Below, in pieces: positions 56,299-64,000 of a DNA stretch of 64,000 nt. The notes beneath the pieces were generated by a model that was not told where the DNA came from, did not search any database, and saw nothing but the letters and a program-made list of their open reading frames with translations. Position 1 is the stretch's first letter; every line of letters begins with the position of its first letter. Made by a program: the position numbers and the translations under genes. The stretch is from positions 46,004-110,003 of the forward strand of contig CAJXTU010000008.1 of NCBI GenBank assembly GCA_913060865.1, in the 5' to 3' direction. The stretch comes from an uncultured Cycloclasticus sp. GTDB lineage: Bacteria; Pseudomonadota; Gammaproteobacteria; Methylococcales; Cycloclasticaceae.

Positions 56299-56355
56299 TT
56301 AACTCAGTCGTTTTTAATGATCTTGAAAGTATACCGTTTTATTCGTAAATTTTAG

Positions 56356-57354
56356 CTAATTAATTGTAGCGTAAGGGCTCATTGCAGCTAGCGCTTGTAA
56401 TAAGACTTCTGGGCCTGCATTTTTTTCCCGTGCTTGTTCGCTTAGATAACGACGCCAATGTTTCCCGCCCGGTTGACCTGCAAAAAGCCCTAAAATATGC
56501 CTTGTCATGCTCTGCAAAGAAACGCCTAGTATTAATTGTTTTTCGACATAGGGAATAAAGTCAAACAGGACCTTTTCTCTATCTAGTAATGGCTGTAAAA
56601 ATAGTTGATGTTCGATATCTGCCAACAAGAAAGGATTATGGTACGCAGCCCGTCCAATCATCACCCCATCTAACTGCTCCCAGTGCTGAGGAATATCACT
56701 GACAGTTTGAATACCGCCATTGACAACTATAGATAAAGCGGGAAAGGTTTTTTTAACTTTGTACGCTCTTTGATAATTTAACGGTGGAATGGTTCTGTTT
56801 TCCTTGGGCGAAAGACCACTCAAAATAGCTTTACGTGCATGTATGATAAATGTCTCACAACCCGCTTCAGCAACTGTTTCCACAAATTTTAATAAAAACT
56901 CGGCAGAATCAAGGTCATCAATACCAATTCGAGTCTTCACCGTTATAGGAATATCTACACGCTCTCGCATCTCGGAAACACATTGGGCAACCAACTCTGG
57001 TTCAGACATTAAACAAGCACCGATACGCCCATTTTGCACACGGTCACTCGGGCAACCCACGTTGATATTAACTTCCTGATAGCCTGCCTGTTGCGCGAAC
57101 AAAGCGCAGGCCGCCATATCTTTTGGATTACTTCCGCCTAGTTGTAATACCAACGGTTGCTCAACATTATCAAATGCCAACCAGCGTTGTTTATCTCCAT
57201 GTAATAACGCTCCTGTCGTCACCATTTCTGTATATAGCAATGCAGAGGGAGATAACAACCGATGAAAGTAACGGCAATGTCGATCAGTCCAATCCATCAT
57301 AGGCGCGACGGATAGTGTGCCTGTTGGCTTTACTTTTTGTTTACTGAGTGTCAC
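56356..57354 (-). CDS. dusA: tRNA-dihydrouridine(20/20a) synthase
   Basis: 332 aa, the DusA length. FMN-binding TIM barrel: 'LSVAPMMDWTDRHCRYFHRL', then 'QEVNINVGCPSDRVQNGRIG' with the catalytic Cys in 'GRIGACLM', 'VDIPITVKTRIGIDDLD' and 'LDGVMIGRAAYHNPFLLADI'. It reduces U20 and U20a of tRNA with NADPH. It is the first gene of a dusA-folE-hemH minus-strand run. Confidence 0.96.
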   Translation of the reverse strand: MTLSKQKVKPTGTLSVAPMMDWTDRHCRYFHRLLSPSALLYTEMVTTGALLHGDKQRWLAFDNVEQPLVLQLGGSNPKDMAACALFAQQAGYQEVNINVGCPSDRVQNGRIGACLMSEPELVAQCVSEMRERVDIPITVKTRIGIDDLDSAEFLLKFVETVAEAGCETFIIHARKAILSGLSPKENRTIPPLNYQRAYKVKKTFPALSIVVNGGIQTVSDIPQHWEQLDGVMIGRAAYHNPFLLADIEHQLFLQPLLDREKVLFDFIPYVEKQLILGVSLQSMTRHILGLFAGQPGGKHWRRYLSEQAREKNAGPEVLLQALAAMSPYATIN

Positions 57355-57837
57355 TGGGGTTTAGTTTGTCGTTTCATTATACTTTTCTACACATTTCCAA
57401 TATGTTAGTGCATTAAAAGTAGCCCATTCACTCGCATACGCTAATAGCAAAAGCAGGGAAGGGTATCTATTTAATATTGAGATGCGTTATATGTCGAGTT
57501 ATTCTATGGGGAAATGTAGTGGCAAAGACAAGGAATATTTAACAAAGCTAAGCGGTACAGCCTATTTCTATATACTTTTAGGACAATAAACCCTCTAAGT
57601 AACTAGGGTTACCCCATGCCTTTCAGGATCAAATGTTTTCTATCCAGTGTGAACGGGTAACGGCCTAGCAAGATCAATATTTTTGACATTGATCTCTTGC
57701 TCTCAATACTCACTCAGCGGATGATTAAAACACAGCCAAACTCTTTCATTAGTCCTTTATACCGGAGCAAAAGACCGTTAAAAGCCCAACTGTTTAAGGC
57801 TCGCGCCTAAATAAACAACTTAAATTTTAGCCGTCCC
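57355..57837. other. Intergenic region between dusA and the oad operon
   Basis: About 480 bases with no supported gene. It contains the hairpin at 57667-57701 and a 35-codon plus-strand frame near 57484 ('MRYMSSYSMGK') that has no ribosome site or recognisable feature. It must hold the dusA promoter and the 3' end of the oad transcript. Confidence 0.4.
57667..57701. repeat. Imperfect inverted repeat downstream of oadB
   Basis: AGCAAGATCAAT and ATTGATCTCTTGCT pair with a two-base bulge around a 9-base loop. It lies about 135 bases after the oadB stop without a U-tract. It may be a processing or Rho-dependent termination structure. Confidence 0.45.
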
Positions 57838-58971
57838 TTACCCAACAATAGCCAACAAGACACCCGCGGCAACTGCCGAACCAATAACACCCGCCACATT
57901 AGGCCCCATCGCATGCATCAATAAGTAATTATGAGGGTTTGCCTCTTGACCAACTTTATTCACTACACGAGCAGCCATAGGAACAGCCGATACACCCGCA
58001 GCGCCAATTAATGGGTTAACTTTTCCGCCCGTTACTTTATGCATTACTTTCCCCATCAAGATACCACCCGCGGTGCCAATTGAGAACGCCACCATGCCTA
58101 ACACTAAAATACCCAGTGTTTCAGCGGTGAGAAATTTATCAGCCGATAATTTTGAGCCAACTGCTAACCCTAAGAAAATCGTCACGATATTAATTAACTC
58201 ATTTTGCGCGGTTGAACTTAAGCGATCAACCACACCACTTTCACGCATTAAATTACCAAAAGCGAGCATGCCAACCAATGGTGCTGAAGCCGGTAAAAAT
58301 AAAATAACTGCGGCCAGTATAATCAACGGAAATATTATTTTCTCTTTCTTACTGACGTGCCTCAAATGTTTCATTTCCACTCGTCGTTCAGACTCTGATG
58401 TCAGTGCACGCATGATCGGTGGCTGAATAAGTGGTACTAGTGCCATATAAGAATATGCAGCAACTGCTATTGCACCTAGCAAATCGGGCGCTAATTTTGA
58501 CGCCAGAAAAATAGCCGTCGGCCCATCTGCACCGCCAATAATCGCAATGGCGGAAGCATCCGCTATACTAAACTCCATCCCGGGAATCATATTCATCGCT
58601 AACGCTCCGAGGAGTGTCGCAAAGATACCAAATTGTGCCGCAGCACCCAGTACTAAAAGACTTGGCATCGCAATGAGCGCACCAAAGTCAGTTAAAGCAC
58701 CCACCCCCATAAAAATCAACAAAGGGAATAAGCCTGTATCAACGCCCATATGATACAAAATACCAAGCAAGCCATCAGGTCCACTGATACCCGCAATAGG
58801 AATGTTGGCTAAAATGCCTCCAAACCCAATCGGTAACAATAATAAGGGTTCAAAGTTTTTAGTAATGGCTAGGAAAATTAGTAATAAGCCAATGCCTATC
58901 ATTAACACATTGCCCCATTCGAAATTTGCAATGCCCGTTGATTGCCAAATATGTAATATGCCGCTATCCAT
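57838..58971 (-). CDS. oadB: Na+-translocating oxaloacetate decarboxylase beta subunit
   Basis: 377 aa integral membrane protein of the sodium-pump decarboxylase beta family. Conserved features are '[16 protein letters not shown]' and '[20 protein letters not shown]' with the Na+-binding Asp in '[11 protein letters not shown]', plus '[15 protein letters not shown]' and '[14 protein letters not shown]'. It moves Na+ out as carboxybiotin on the alpha subunit is decarboxylated. It lies nine bases after oadA. Confidence 0.95.
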   Translation of the reverse strand: MDSGILHIWQSTGIANFEWGNVLMIGIGLLLIFLAITKNFEPLLLLPIGFGGILANIPIAGISGPDGLLGILYHMGVDTGLFPLLIFMGVGALTDFGALIAMPSLLVLGAAAQFGIFATLLGALAMNMIPGMEFSIADASAIAIIGGADGPTAIFLASKLAPDLLGAIAVAAYSYMALVPLIQPPIMRALTSESERRVEMKHLRHVSKKEKIIFPLIILAAVILFLPASAPLVGMLAFGNLMRESGVVDRLSSTAQNELINIVTIFLGLAVGSKLSADKFLTAETLGILVLGMVAFSIGTAGGILMGKVMHKVTGGKVNPLIGAAGVSAVPMAARVVNKVGQEANPHNYLLMHAMGPNVAGVIGSAVAAGVLLAIVG

Positions 58972-58980
58972 TATTAAACC

Positions 58981-60771
58981 CTAACAAATGAGAACTAATG
59001 GCGCACCAGCAGGAACTGATTCACCTTCTTTAACGAAAACATCCGAGATTTGACCTTCAATATGTGCTCTAACCTCGGTTTCCATTTTCATGGCTTCTAA
59101 AATAATAACGACCTCACCTTCATGAACATCATCACCTGCGGCCATCGCTATCCTGATAATATTACCAGCCATTGGGGATAGTAAAGGCTCATTTTGACAA
59201 ACGGCCCCTATTGGTGCGGCTTGTTTTGGAGCAACAGAAGCAACAGGTACGGTTGATGTACTAGTCGGTACTAAGTTCTCAATTGAACCACTCGGACCTA
59301 CTTCAACCTGATAGGTTTTACCATTAACAGCCACGTCATATGTTTCACTACCGGTAGTTTGTCCTGCATTTACTTCAACTACACCCGTAGGAACAGGTTC
59401 AAATGCATCCGGATTATTTCTATTTTTAATAAAATCTAAACCAACCTGTGGAAATAGCGCATAGGTTAAAACATCATCAATCACTTGCTCTGCTAACGTC
59501 AAACCCTCTTCTTTCGCCTTGCCTTCTAACTCTGATACTAACTTATCCAGCTCATCATCAATTAAATCAGCTGGACGACAAGTGATTGCTTCAGCACCGT
59601 CTAACACTCGCGCTTGTAGCTCTTGATCCACTCCTGCAGGTGTTGCACCGTACTCACCTTTTAAAACGCCCGCTGTTTCTTTACTAATTGATTTGTATCG
59701 CTCACCCATCAACACGTTCATTACTGCTTGGGTTCCAACAATTTGCGATGTAGGTGTTACTAATGGTAAATAGCCTAGGTCTTTACGAACCTTTGGTATT
59801 TCTAGCAACACCTCGTCAATTTTATCGCCTGCATTTTGTAGCTTAAGTTGGCTTTCAAGGTTGGTTAGCATCCCACCTGGAACTTGAGCGATTAAGATTC
59901 TGGAATCGACTCCTTTTAACGAACCTTCAAATTCTGCATATTTTGGTCTAACTGTCCTAAAGTAAGCAGCGACTTCCTCAACCTGCTCTATATTCAAACC
60001 GGTCGCACGATCGGTTCCTTCCAACATTGCAATAAAGGTTTCTGTTGGCGAATGACCATACGTCATACTCATAGAAGATATGGCCGTATCAAGCATATCT
60101 AAGCCGGCATCAACTGCCTTCAAACAGGTCGCTACACTCATTCCAGTTGTTGCGTGACTATGTAAAGCGATAGGAACGTCACATTCTGCTTTTAAACGTT
60201 TAACCAATATTTCAGCGTCATACGGCTTGAGGAGACCCGCCATATCTTTAATTGCAATCGAATGGCAGCCAGCATCTTCTAGTTTTTTACCCATATCAAC
60301 CCAACTATCGAGCGTGTGTACAGGGCTTTCTGTGTAAGAAATAGTACCTTGGGCGTGCTTTCCAACTTCAACGGTTGCTTTAATAGCCACCTCTAAGTTA
60401 CGCACGTCATTCATCGCATCAAAAATACGGAAAACATCCATACCATTATGCGCTGCACGTTCGACAAATTTAAAAACAACATCATCTGCGTAATGACGAT
60501 AGCCTAATAAATTTTGACCACGCAGCAACATTTGTTGTTGCGTATTAGGCATCGCTGCCTTTAGTAACCGTAAGCGCTCCCAAGGATCTTCACCTAGATA
60601 ACGAATACAGGAGTCAAAAGTTGCTCCACCCCATGTTTCTAGAGACCAATAGCCGATTTTATCTAACTTTTCAGCAATCGGCAGCATGTCTTCAATCCGC
60701 AAGCGGGTTGCAAAAAGGGATTGGTGAGCATCGCGCAAGACGACATCAGTAATTTTTAATGGATTCATCAT
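58981..60771 (-). CDS. oadA: Oxaloacetate decarboxylase alpha subunit
   Basis: 596 aa. The N-terminal carboxyltransferase barrel: '[20 protein letters not shown]', '[15 protein letters not shown]' and '[20 protein letters not shown]' (metal ligands). A conserved region (about 300-460) links to the C-terminal biotinyl domain with the biotin lysine in '[13 protein letters not shown]' (Lys about 560). It carries CO2 from oxaloacetate to biotin. It lies between oadG and oadB in the order oadG-oadA-oadB. Confidence 0.96.
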   Translation of the reverse strand: MMNPLKITDVVLRDAHQSLFATRLRIEDMLPIAEKLDKIGYWSLETWGGATFDSCIRYLGEDPWERLRLLKAAMPNTQQQMLLRGQNLLGYRHYADDVVFKFVERAAHNGMDVFRIFDAMNDVRNLEVAIKATVEVGKHAQGTISYTESPVHTLDSWVDMGKKLEDAGCHSIAIKDMAGLLKPYDAEILVKRLKAECDVPIALHSHATTGMSVATCLKAVDAGLDMLDTAISSMSMTYGHSPTETFIAMLEGTDRATGLNIEQVEEVAAYFRTVRPKYAEFEGSLKGVDSRILIAQVPGGMLTNLESQLKLQNAGDKIDEVLLEIPKVRKDLGYLPLVTPTSQIVGTQAVMNVLMGERYKSISKETAGVLKGEYGATPAGVDQELQARVLDGAEAITCRPADLIDDELDKLVSELEGKAKEEGLTLAEQVIDDVLTYALFPQVGLDFIKNRNNPDAFEPVPTGVVEVNAGQTTGSETYDVAVNGKTYQVEVGPSGSIENLVPTSTSTVPVASVAPKQAAPIGAVCQNEPLLSPMAGNIIRIAMAAGDDVHEGEVVIILEAMKMETEVRAHIEGQISDVFVKEGESVPAGAPLVLIC

Positions 60772-60782
60772 GGTCTTCGAGT

Positions 60783-61013
60783 TTATTTAGAGCGGAAACG
60801 TTGAACAGCGATTGTGATGGCCGCAACAATATCTTCATTAATACCTGCGCTAGCAGGGGCTTTAGGGCTATTTTCAACAACGGGTTCAAACCGTAAAATT
60901 AAAATAGACATCCCTTTGATAACAAAAACTAACAAGCCCAAAATAAAGAATACCATCCCCATTCCAAGCATCATTAGCTCAACACCTTGTTCTAATAAGT
61001 TTTCTATATTCAT
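60783..61013 (-). CDS. oadG: Oxaloacetate decarboxylase gamma subunit
   Basis: 76 aa from ATG 61013; a longer frame from 61031 adds six residues unlike the family. One span near the N-terminus ('[20 protein letters not shown]') follows the typical '[10 protein letters not shown]', then a short linker and '[16 protein letters not shown]', the C-terminal segment that binds OadA. It joins the alpha and beta subunits. It lies 11 bases before oadA. Confidence 0.93.
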   Translation of the reverse strand: MNIENLLEQGVELMMLGMGMVFFILGLLVFVIKGMSILILRFEPVVENSPKAPASAGINEDIVAAITIAVQRFRSK

Positions 61014-61095
61014 TTGTGCATTATAAGACACCCATCATAGAAATATAAAATAAATATACGTTCTAGTGATTAATTAAATTAAATATACCTAACTT

Positions 61096-61545
61096 TTAAT
61101 CCAGTTTAGCACCCTTAAATACTCGATCATCGGCTTCATTTTGCTCCTGCCGGCCTACATCAGCCTGTTCCTGATGTTTAGACTTTTCAATGAGTTTTTC
61201 CACCACTTTTTTTCTACTATTCGTTTTTTTAAACGCATGCTGATGCTCACCTACTCTTACTTGCATACTTTGAACAGCTTTAGTCTGCTCCTCTATGGCA
61301 TGATCTAATTTTTGTACAAACGCCTGGTATTCAAGCAATCTAGACGCCGCCATGCCGCCTTGCCCCTTAACCTTAAACTGAGCAACATAATCATCGCGGT
61401 ACCCCTTTAGTTTTTCTAATTGACTAAGAGATTCACGTTGTTCTTGAAATGATTGCTTCATCTTAACAGCCGCTGCTGTTTCTTTATTTTCGGCCATTTT
61501 CTTAACTGGCTCAAATCGTTTTGATTTTTTCAATCCTACACCCAC
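61096..61545 (-). CDS. fliJ: Flagellar export chaperone FliJ
   Basis: 149 aa, almost all coiled coil, beginning 'KKSKRFEPVKKMAENKETAA' as FliJ does. FliJ sits in the centre of the FliI hexamer and links it to the export gate. The start is uncertain: GTG 61545, right after the fliI TAA, or TTG 61533. It is the last visible gene of the fliG-fliH-fliI-fliJ run. Confidence 0.88.
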   Translation of the reverse strand: MGVGLKKSKRFEPVKKMAENKETAAAVKMKQSFQEQRESLSQLEKLKGYRDDYVAQFKVKGQGGMAASRLLEYQAFVQKLDHAIEEQTKAVQSMQVRVGEHQHAFKKTNSRKKVVEKLIEKSKHQEQADVGRQEQNEADDRVFKGAKLD

Positions 61546-62934
61546 TTATGATATTGCCGGTACAACAACCGGCTCCCTTCGTTGTTGTAATACAACCTGC
61601 AAGCCATCAAAGCTTTCATCAAAACTAACGGCTTGAGTTATTCGCTGCTGAAGAAACTCTAACATTGATTCATGCATATCAATGGCCTGATCAACGGATG
61701 AATTTGTACCTGGCTGATATGCACCCACATTAATTAAATCGGCATTCTGCTGATAGGTAGAGTTAATTTTTCTAAATTCACGTGCCATATCCTGATGTTC
61801 TTCTGGTACTACTTCGGTCATTAGTCGACTCACTGATGCTTCCAAATCTATCGCGGGGAAATGCCCTGCTTCAGCCAATGATCGAGATAAATGAATATGT
61901 CCATCCAAGATAGCCCGACTGGCATCAGCAATAGGATCGTTGCTATCGTCGCCTTCAGTCAGTACGGTATAAAATGCCGTAATAGAACCGCTGCCTTGAT
62001 CTGAATTACCCGCACGTTCCACTAAACTCGGCAATTTACTAAAAACAGATGGCGGATACCCTTTGGTTGCTGGCGGTTCATTAATCGCCAACGCTATCTC
62101 TCGCTGCGCCTGTGCGTATCGAGTCAGTGAATCCATCAGCAGTAAAACATTTTTGCCTTGATCACGGAAATATTCAGCAATACTAGTGGCTAACATCGCA
62201 CCGTGCATCCGCATTAGTGGAGGATCATCCGCAGGTGAAGCAACGACCACAGCATGTGACATCCCCTCTGGGCCAAGCGTCTTTCTAACAAACTCATTCA
62301 CCTCTCGACCACGCTCGCCAATCAAGCCAACCACAACCACATCCGCTTTGGTGTATCTTGTCATCATCCCGAGTAAAACACTTTTCCCCACGCCACTACC
62401 GGCAAACAAGCCTATACGTTGACCTTGCCCAACGGTTAACAATGAATTAATCGCGCCAATACCCACATCAAGTGGGTCTGTAATTGCTCTTCTACCTAAC
62501 GGGTTAAGTGGTCGCCCATGTAATGGCATAGTGTCTGTCGTATGAACGGGGCCTTTTCCATCCAACGGCTTACCTCCACCATCTATTACACGGCCTAATA
62601 ATGCAGAGCCTACGTGAGCCATACTCGTCATACCCATGGGGATTACTCGGCAGTCTTGCTCTAAACCTCTAACATCACCTGTTGGCATTAGATACAAACG
62701 CTCACCTGAAAAACCAACCACTTCAGCCTCCGTTTGATTACCATCCACCGTTTCAATCATACATCGACCACCAATTGTCGACCGACAGCCCACCGCTTCC
62801 AATGTTAAACCAACCATTCTAGTTAACCGCCCCTCCACCAACATTGCCTGAGGTTGCTCAATCCGCTCTTTGTATAACTTCAAACGATTAATCCATCGGT
62901 CGGCACGTTGCTTTACGATATTAAGGTCACTCAT
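61546..62934 (-). CDS. fliI: Flagellum-specific ATPase FliI
   Basis: 462 aa. F1-beta-like export ATPase: 'LTVGQGQRIGLFAGSGVGKS' (Walker A 'GSGVGKS'), 'VVVGLIGERGREVNEFV', 'VLLLMDSLTRYAQAQREIAL' (Walker B) and 'PPATKGYPPSVFSKLPSLVE'. The N-terminus ('LKLYKERIEQ') binds FliH. It drives export of flagellar subunits. It starts inside the last codons of fliH (four-base overlap). Confidence 0.97.
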   Translation of the reverse strand: MSDLNIVKQRADRWINRLKLYKERIEQPQAMLVEGRLTRMVGLTLEAVGCRSTIGGRCMIETVDGNQTEAEVVGFSGERLYLMPTGDVRGLEQDCRVIPMGMTSMAHVGSALLGRVIDGGGKPLDGKGPVHTTDTMPLHGRPLNPLGRRAITDPLDVGIGAINSLLTVGQGQRIGLFAGSGVGKSVLLGMMTRYTKADVVVVGLIGERGREVNEFVRKTLGPEGMSHAVVVASPADDPPLMRMHGAMLATSIAEYFRDQGKNVLLLMDSLTRYAQAQREIALAINEPPATKGYPPSVFSKLPSLVERAGNSDQGSGSITAFYTVLTEGDDSNDPIADASRAILDGHIHLSRSLAEAGHFPAIDLEASVSRLMTEVVPEEHQDMAREFRKINSTYQQNADLINVGAYQPGTNSSVDQAIDMHESMLEFLQQRITQAVSFDESFDGLQVVLQQRREPVVVPAIS

Positions 62935-63569
62935 GGAACAGCTCTTTCATCCCCTAAAGCTTGAGCAATAATAGCTAGTAATCGATTCTCAATCGTCGCG
63001 TCAATCGTCGATACATCCGTTGTAACTCGACAACCACCTCGCGTTATACCGGGGTCTTCGACCAATTTCCAACGAGCATCGTCATCTAATGAAAGCACTG
63101 ACTTTACTAACTCTGCATCGTCGGGGTGTAAAAAAAGTTGAATATTCTGAGTACTGGAAGGCAAGGCGGCTATTGCTTCTTTAACAACGCCCACAACCTG
63201 GCCAGAGTCTGCTTTTAATTCACGGCGAATTAATTGTTTTGAAATTTGAATAGCCAGTGATGCGATTTCGTTCTCAACTCGCTCATCAAACTCTTCAAAA
63301 GGACCGGCTAGCGCTTGAACGATAGTTTCTAATGATTTTACCTGCTGGGTGATTTTGGACTCACCCGCCTTTAGCCCTTTCGCGAGCCCTTCTTCATAGC
63401 CCCTTTTAGACCCTTCTTGGATTGCATGTTGTTGAAGTTTTTCAAGATCATTAGCCGTTGGCGCTTTTATATGGCCGATGTCAACATCAACAACCGTTGC
63501 CTCACCAAATGAAGGGAAACTCCATGAGGAAATATCGTCTTTTTCTATCGGTGATTTAGACAAACTCAT
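62931..63569 (-). CDS. fliH: Flagellar assembly protein FliH
   Basis: About 212 aa from ATG 63569, which overlaps the fliG stop by 14 bases; an earlier in-frame start at 63584 adds five residues. The middle is helical ('GYEEGLAKGLKAGESKITQQ', GxxxG-like repeats) and the C-terminal domain reads 'EIASLAIQISKQLIRRELKA' and 'DDAELVKSVLSL', typical of the FliH/SctL V-ATPase-E-like fold. It regulates FliI and tethers it to the C-ring. Confidence 0.92.
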   Translation of the reverse strand: MSLSKSPIEKDDISSWSFPSFGEATVVDVDIGHIKAPTANDLEKLQQHAIQEGSKRGYEEGLAKGLKAGESKITQQVKSLETIVQALAGPFEEFDERVENEIASLAIQISKQLIRRELKADSGQVVGVVKEAIAALPSSTQNIQLFLHPDDAELVKSVLSLDDDARWKLVEDPGITRGGCRVTTDVSTIDATIENRLLAIIAQALGDERAVP

Positions 63570-63951
63570 CGCCTCCGCCACCACCTAATGAAATTTCACC
63601 AGAGTCCGAAAGACGTCTAGCAATGACCAGCACTTCTTTTTGTGCCGCCTCAACATCACTGAGTTTAGAAGGTGGCGCAGCTTCCATATCATCACGTAGC
63701 ATTTCAGCGGCACGTTTAGACATATTGGCAAACACTTTTTCTTTCAATGCTTCTTCTGCCGCACGTAAAGCAAGGGTTAGCACGTCGGTTGACACTTCTT
63801 TTAGTAAGCTTTGAATACCTCGATCATCAACATCAATCAAGTTATCAAAGACAAACATTTTATCTTGAATTAACTGGCCAATTTCATCATCTGCTTCAAC
63901 CACCGCATCAATCAATTCTGCGCCGGACGAGCCTTCCATAAAGTTCAAGAT
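63556..63951 (-). CDS. fliG: Flagellar motor switch protein FliG, C-terminal part, cut by the contig end
   Basis: 131 residues at the right edge, the C-terminal 40 percent of FliG. Its genuine start is outside; the residues 'MYKRQ' that an annotation would put in front are adapter-derived. Visible motifs: 'MFVFDNLIDVDDRGIQSLLK' (the M-domain to C-domain EHPQR-side helix region), 'ALKE'-type helices with 'NMSKRAAEMLRDDMEA', and the stator-facing charged helix 'KLSDVEAAQKEVLVIARRLS'. It forms the rotor ring that converts stator torque and switches rotation. It is followed by fliH with overlap. Confidence 0.95.
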   Translation of the reverse strand: MLNFMEGSSGAELIDAVVEADDEIGQLIQDKMFVFDNLIDVDDRGIQSLLKEVSTDVLTLALRAAEEALKEKVFANMSKRAAEMLRDDMEAAPPSKLSDVEAAQKEVLVIARRLSDSGEISLGGGGGDEFV

Positions 63952-64000
63952 CTGTCTCTTATACACATCTCCGAGCCCACGAGACCAGAGAGGATCTCGT
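63952..64000. other. Nextera sequencing adapter, not genomic
   Basis: The last 49 bases consist of the 19-base transposon mosaic end CTGTCTCTTATACACATCT, the 15-base read-2 part CCGAGCCCACGAGAC, an 8-base index CAGAGAGG and ATCTCGT from the flow-cell adapter. This is the known Nextera i7 structure. It should be removed before annotation. Confidence 0.98.

Overview
The window is a stretch of a gammaproteobacterial chromosome. The infC-rpmI-rplT-pheST-ihfA-MerR order, the PBP1b/LpoP pair, FNR with a cbb3 oxidase cluster, and the gene sequences all point there. Base composition is AT-leaning throughout, judged by eye and not computed. A Na+-pumping oxaloacetate decarboxylase next to a flagellar operon, and microaerobic respiration genes, suggest a motile, aquatic and possibly marine or salt-adapted cell. 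A more exact placement (a Methylophaga- or Cycloclasticus-like lineage) would be a guess. The last 49 bases are not genomic: they are a Nextera adapter with index, so the right edge is a true assembly end.

Layout. 1-2690: two adjacent ATP-grasp genes (the first cut by the window edge) and a divergent M20 carboxypeptidase with a palindrome between them. 2620-3442: a decayed gene and tRNA-Pro. 3533-10903: a translation block on the minus strand (thrS, infC, rpmI, rplT, pheS, pheT, ihfA, a MerR regulator) plus tRNA-Val. 10988-14324: uvrB and a class I aminotransferase. 14394-21322: tRNA-Asn followed by an accessory island. It holds a KAP-family NTPase with an unknown partner and a GNAT protein, an opposite-strand pair (NdpA/YejK-like protein plus a four-TM protein), a 13-bp tandem repeat, a decayed coiled-coil gene and a frameshifted inovirus Gp2/YagK-YfjJ-type gene. 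21323-26986: an ABC exporter, glnS, a YihY/BrkB protein and sufT.

27030-36519 is a complete cbb3 oxidase locus. It has a TauE/SafE-like protein, CcoS and the CcoI copper ATPase on one side, FNR in the middle, and ccoN-O-Q-P, a small unknown membrane gene, ccoG and ccoH on the other, with an FNR-box-like site before ccoN. 36724-46929 contains a diguanylate cyclase, rluB, scpB/scpA, pyruvate kinase, ppnP, trpS, a site-2 protease, a YciO/Sua5 protein, tsaB and a YoaA/DinG helicase. 46953-57354 contains a nuclease-like protein, the PBP1b activator lipoprotein and PBP1b, a degenerate-GGDEF/EAL protein, an HDOD protein, a YafJ-like amidotransferase, two small envelope proteins, hemH, folE and dusA. 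57838-63951 contains oadB-oadA-oadG and fliJ-fliI-fliH-fliG (fliG cut at the contig end).

Most of the window is ordinary core genome. The best candidates for undescribed biology are the two gene sets in the tRNA-Asn island (KAP NTPase + unknown; NdpA-like + membrane protein), the ATP-grasp pair with the divergent peptidase, and the small membrane gene inside the cbb3 operon. Those functional ideas are inferences from domain type and context. All family assignments were made by eye from the translated sequence, without database searches.
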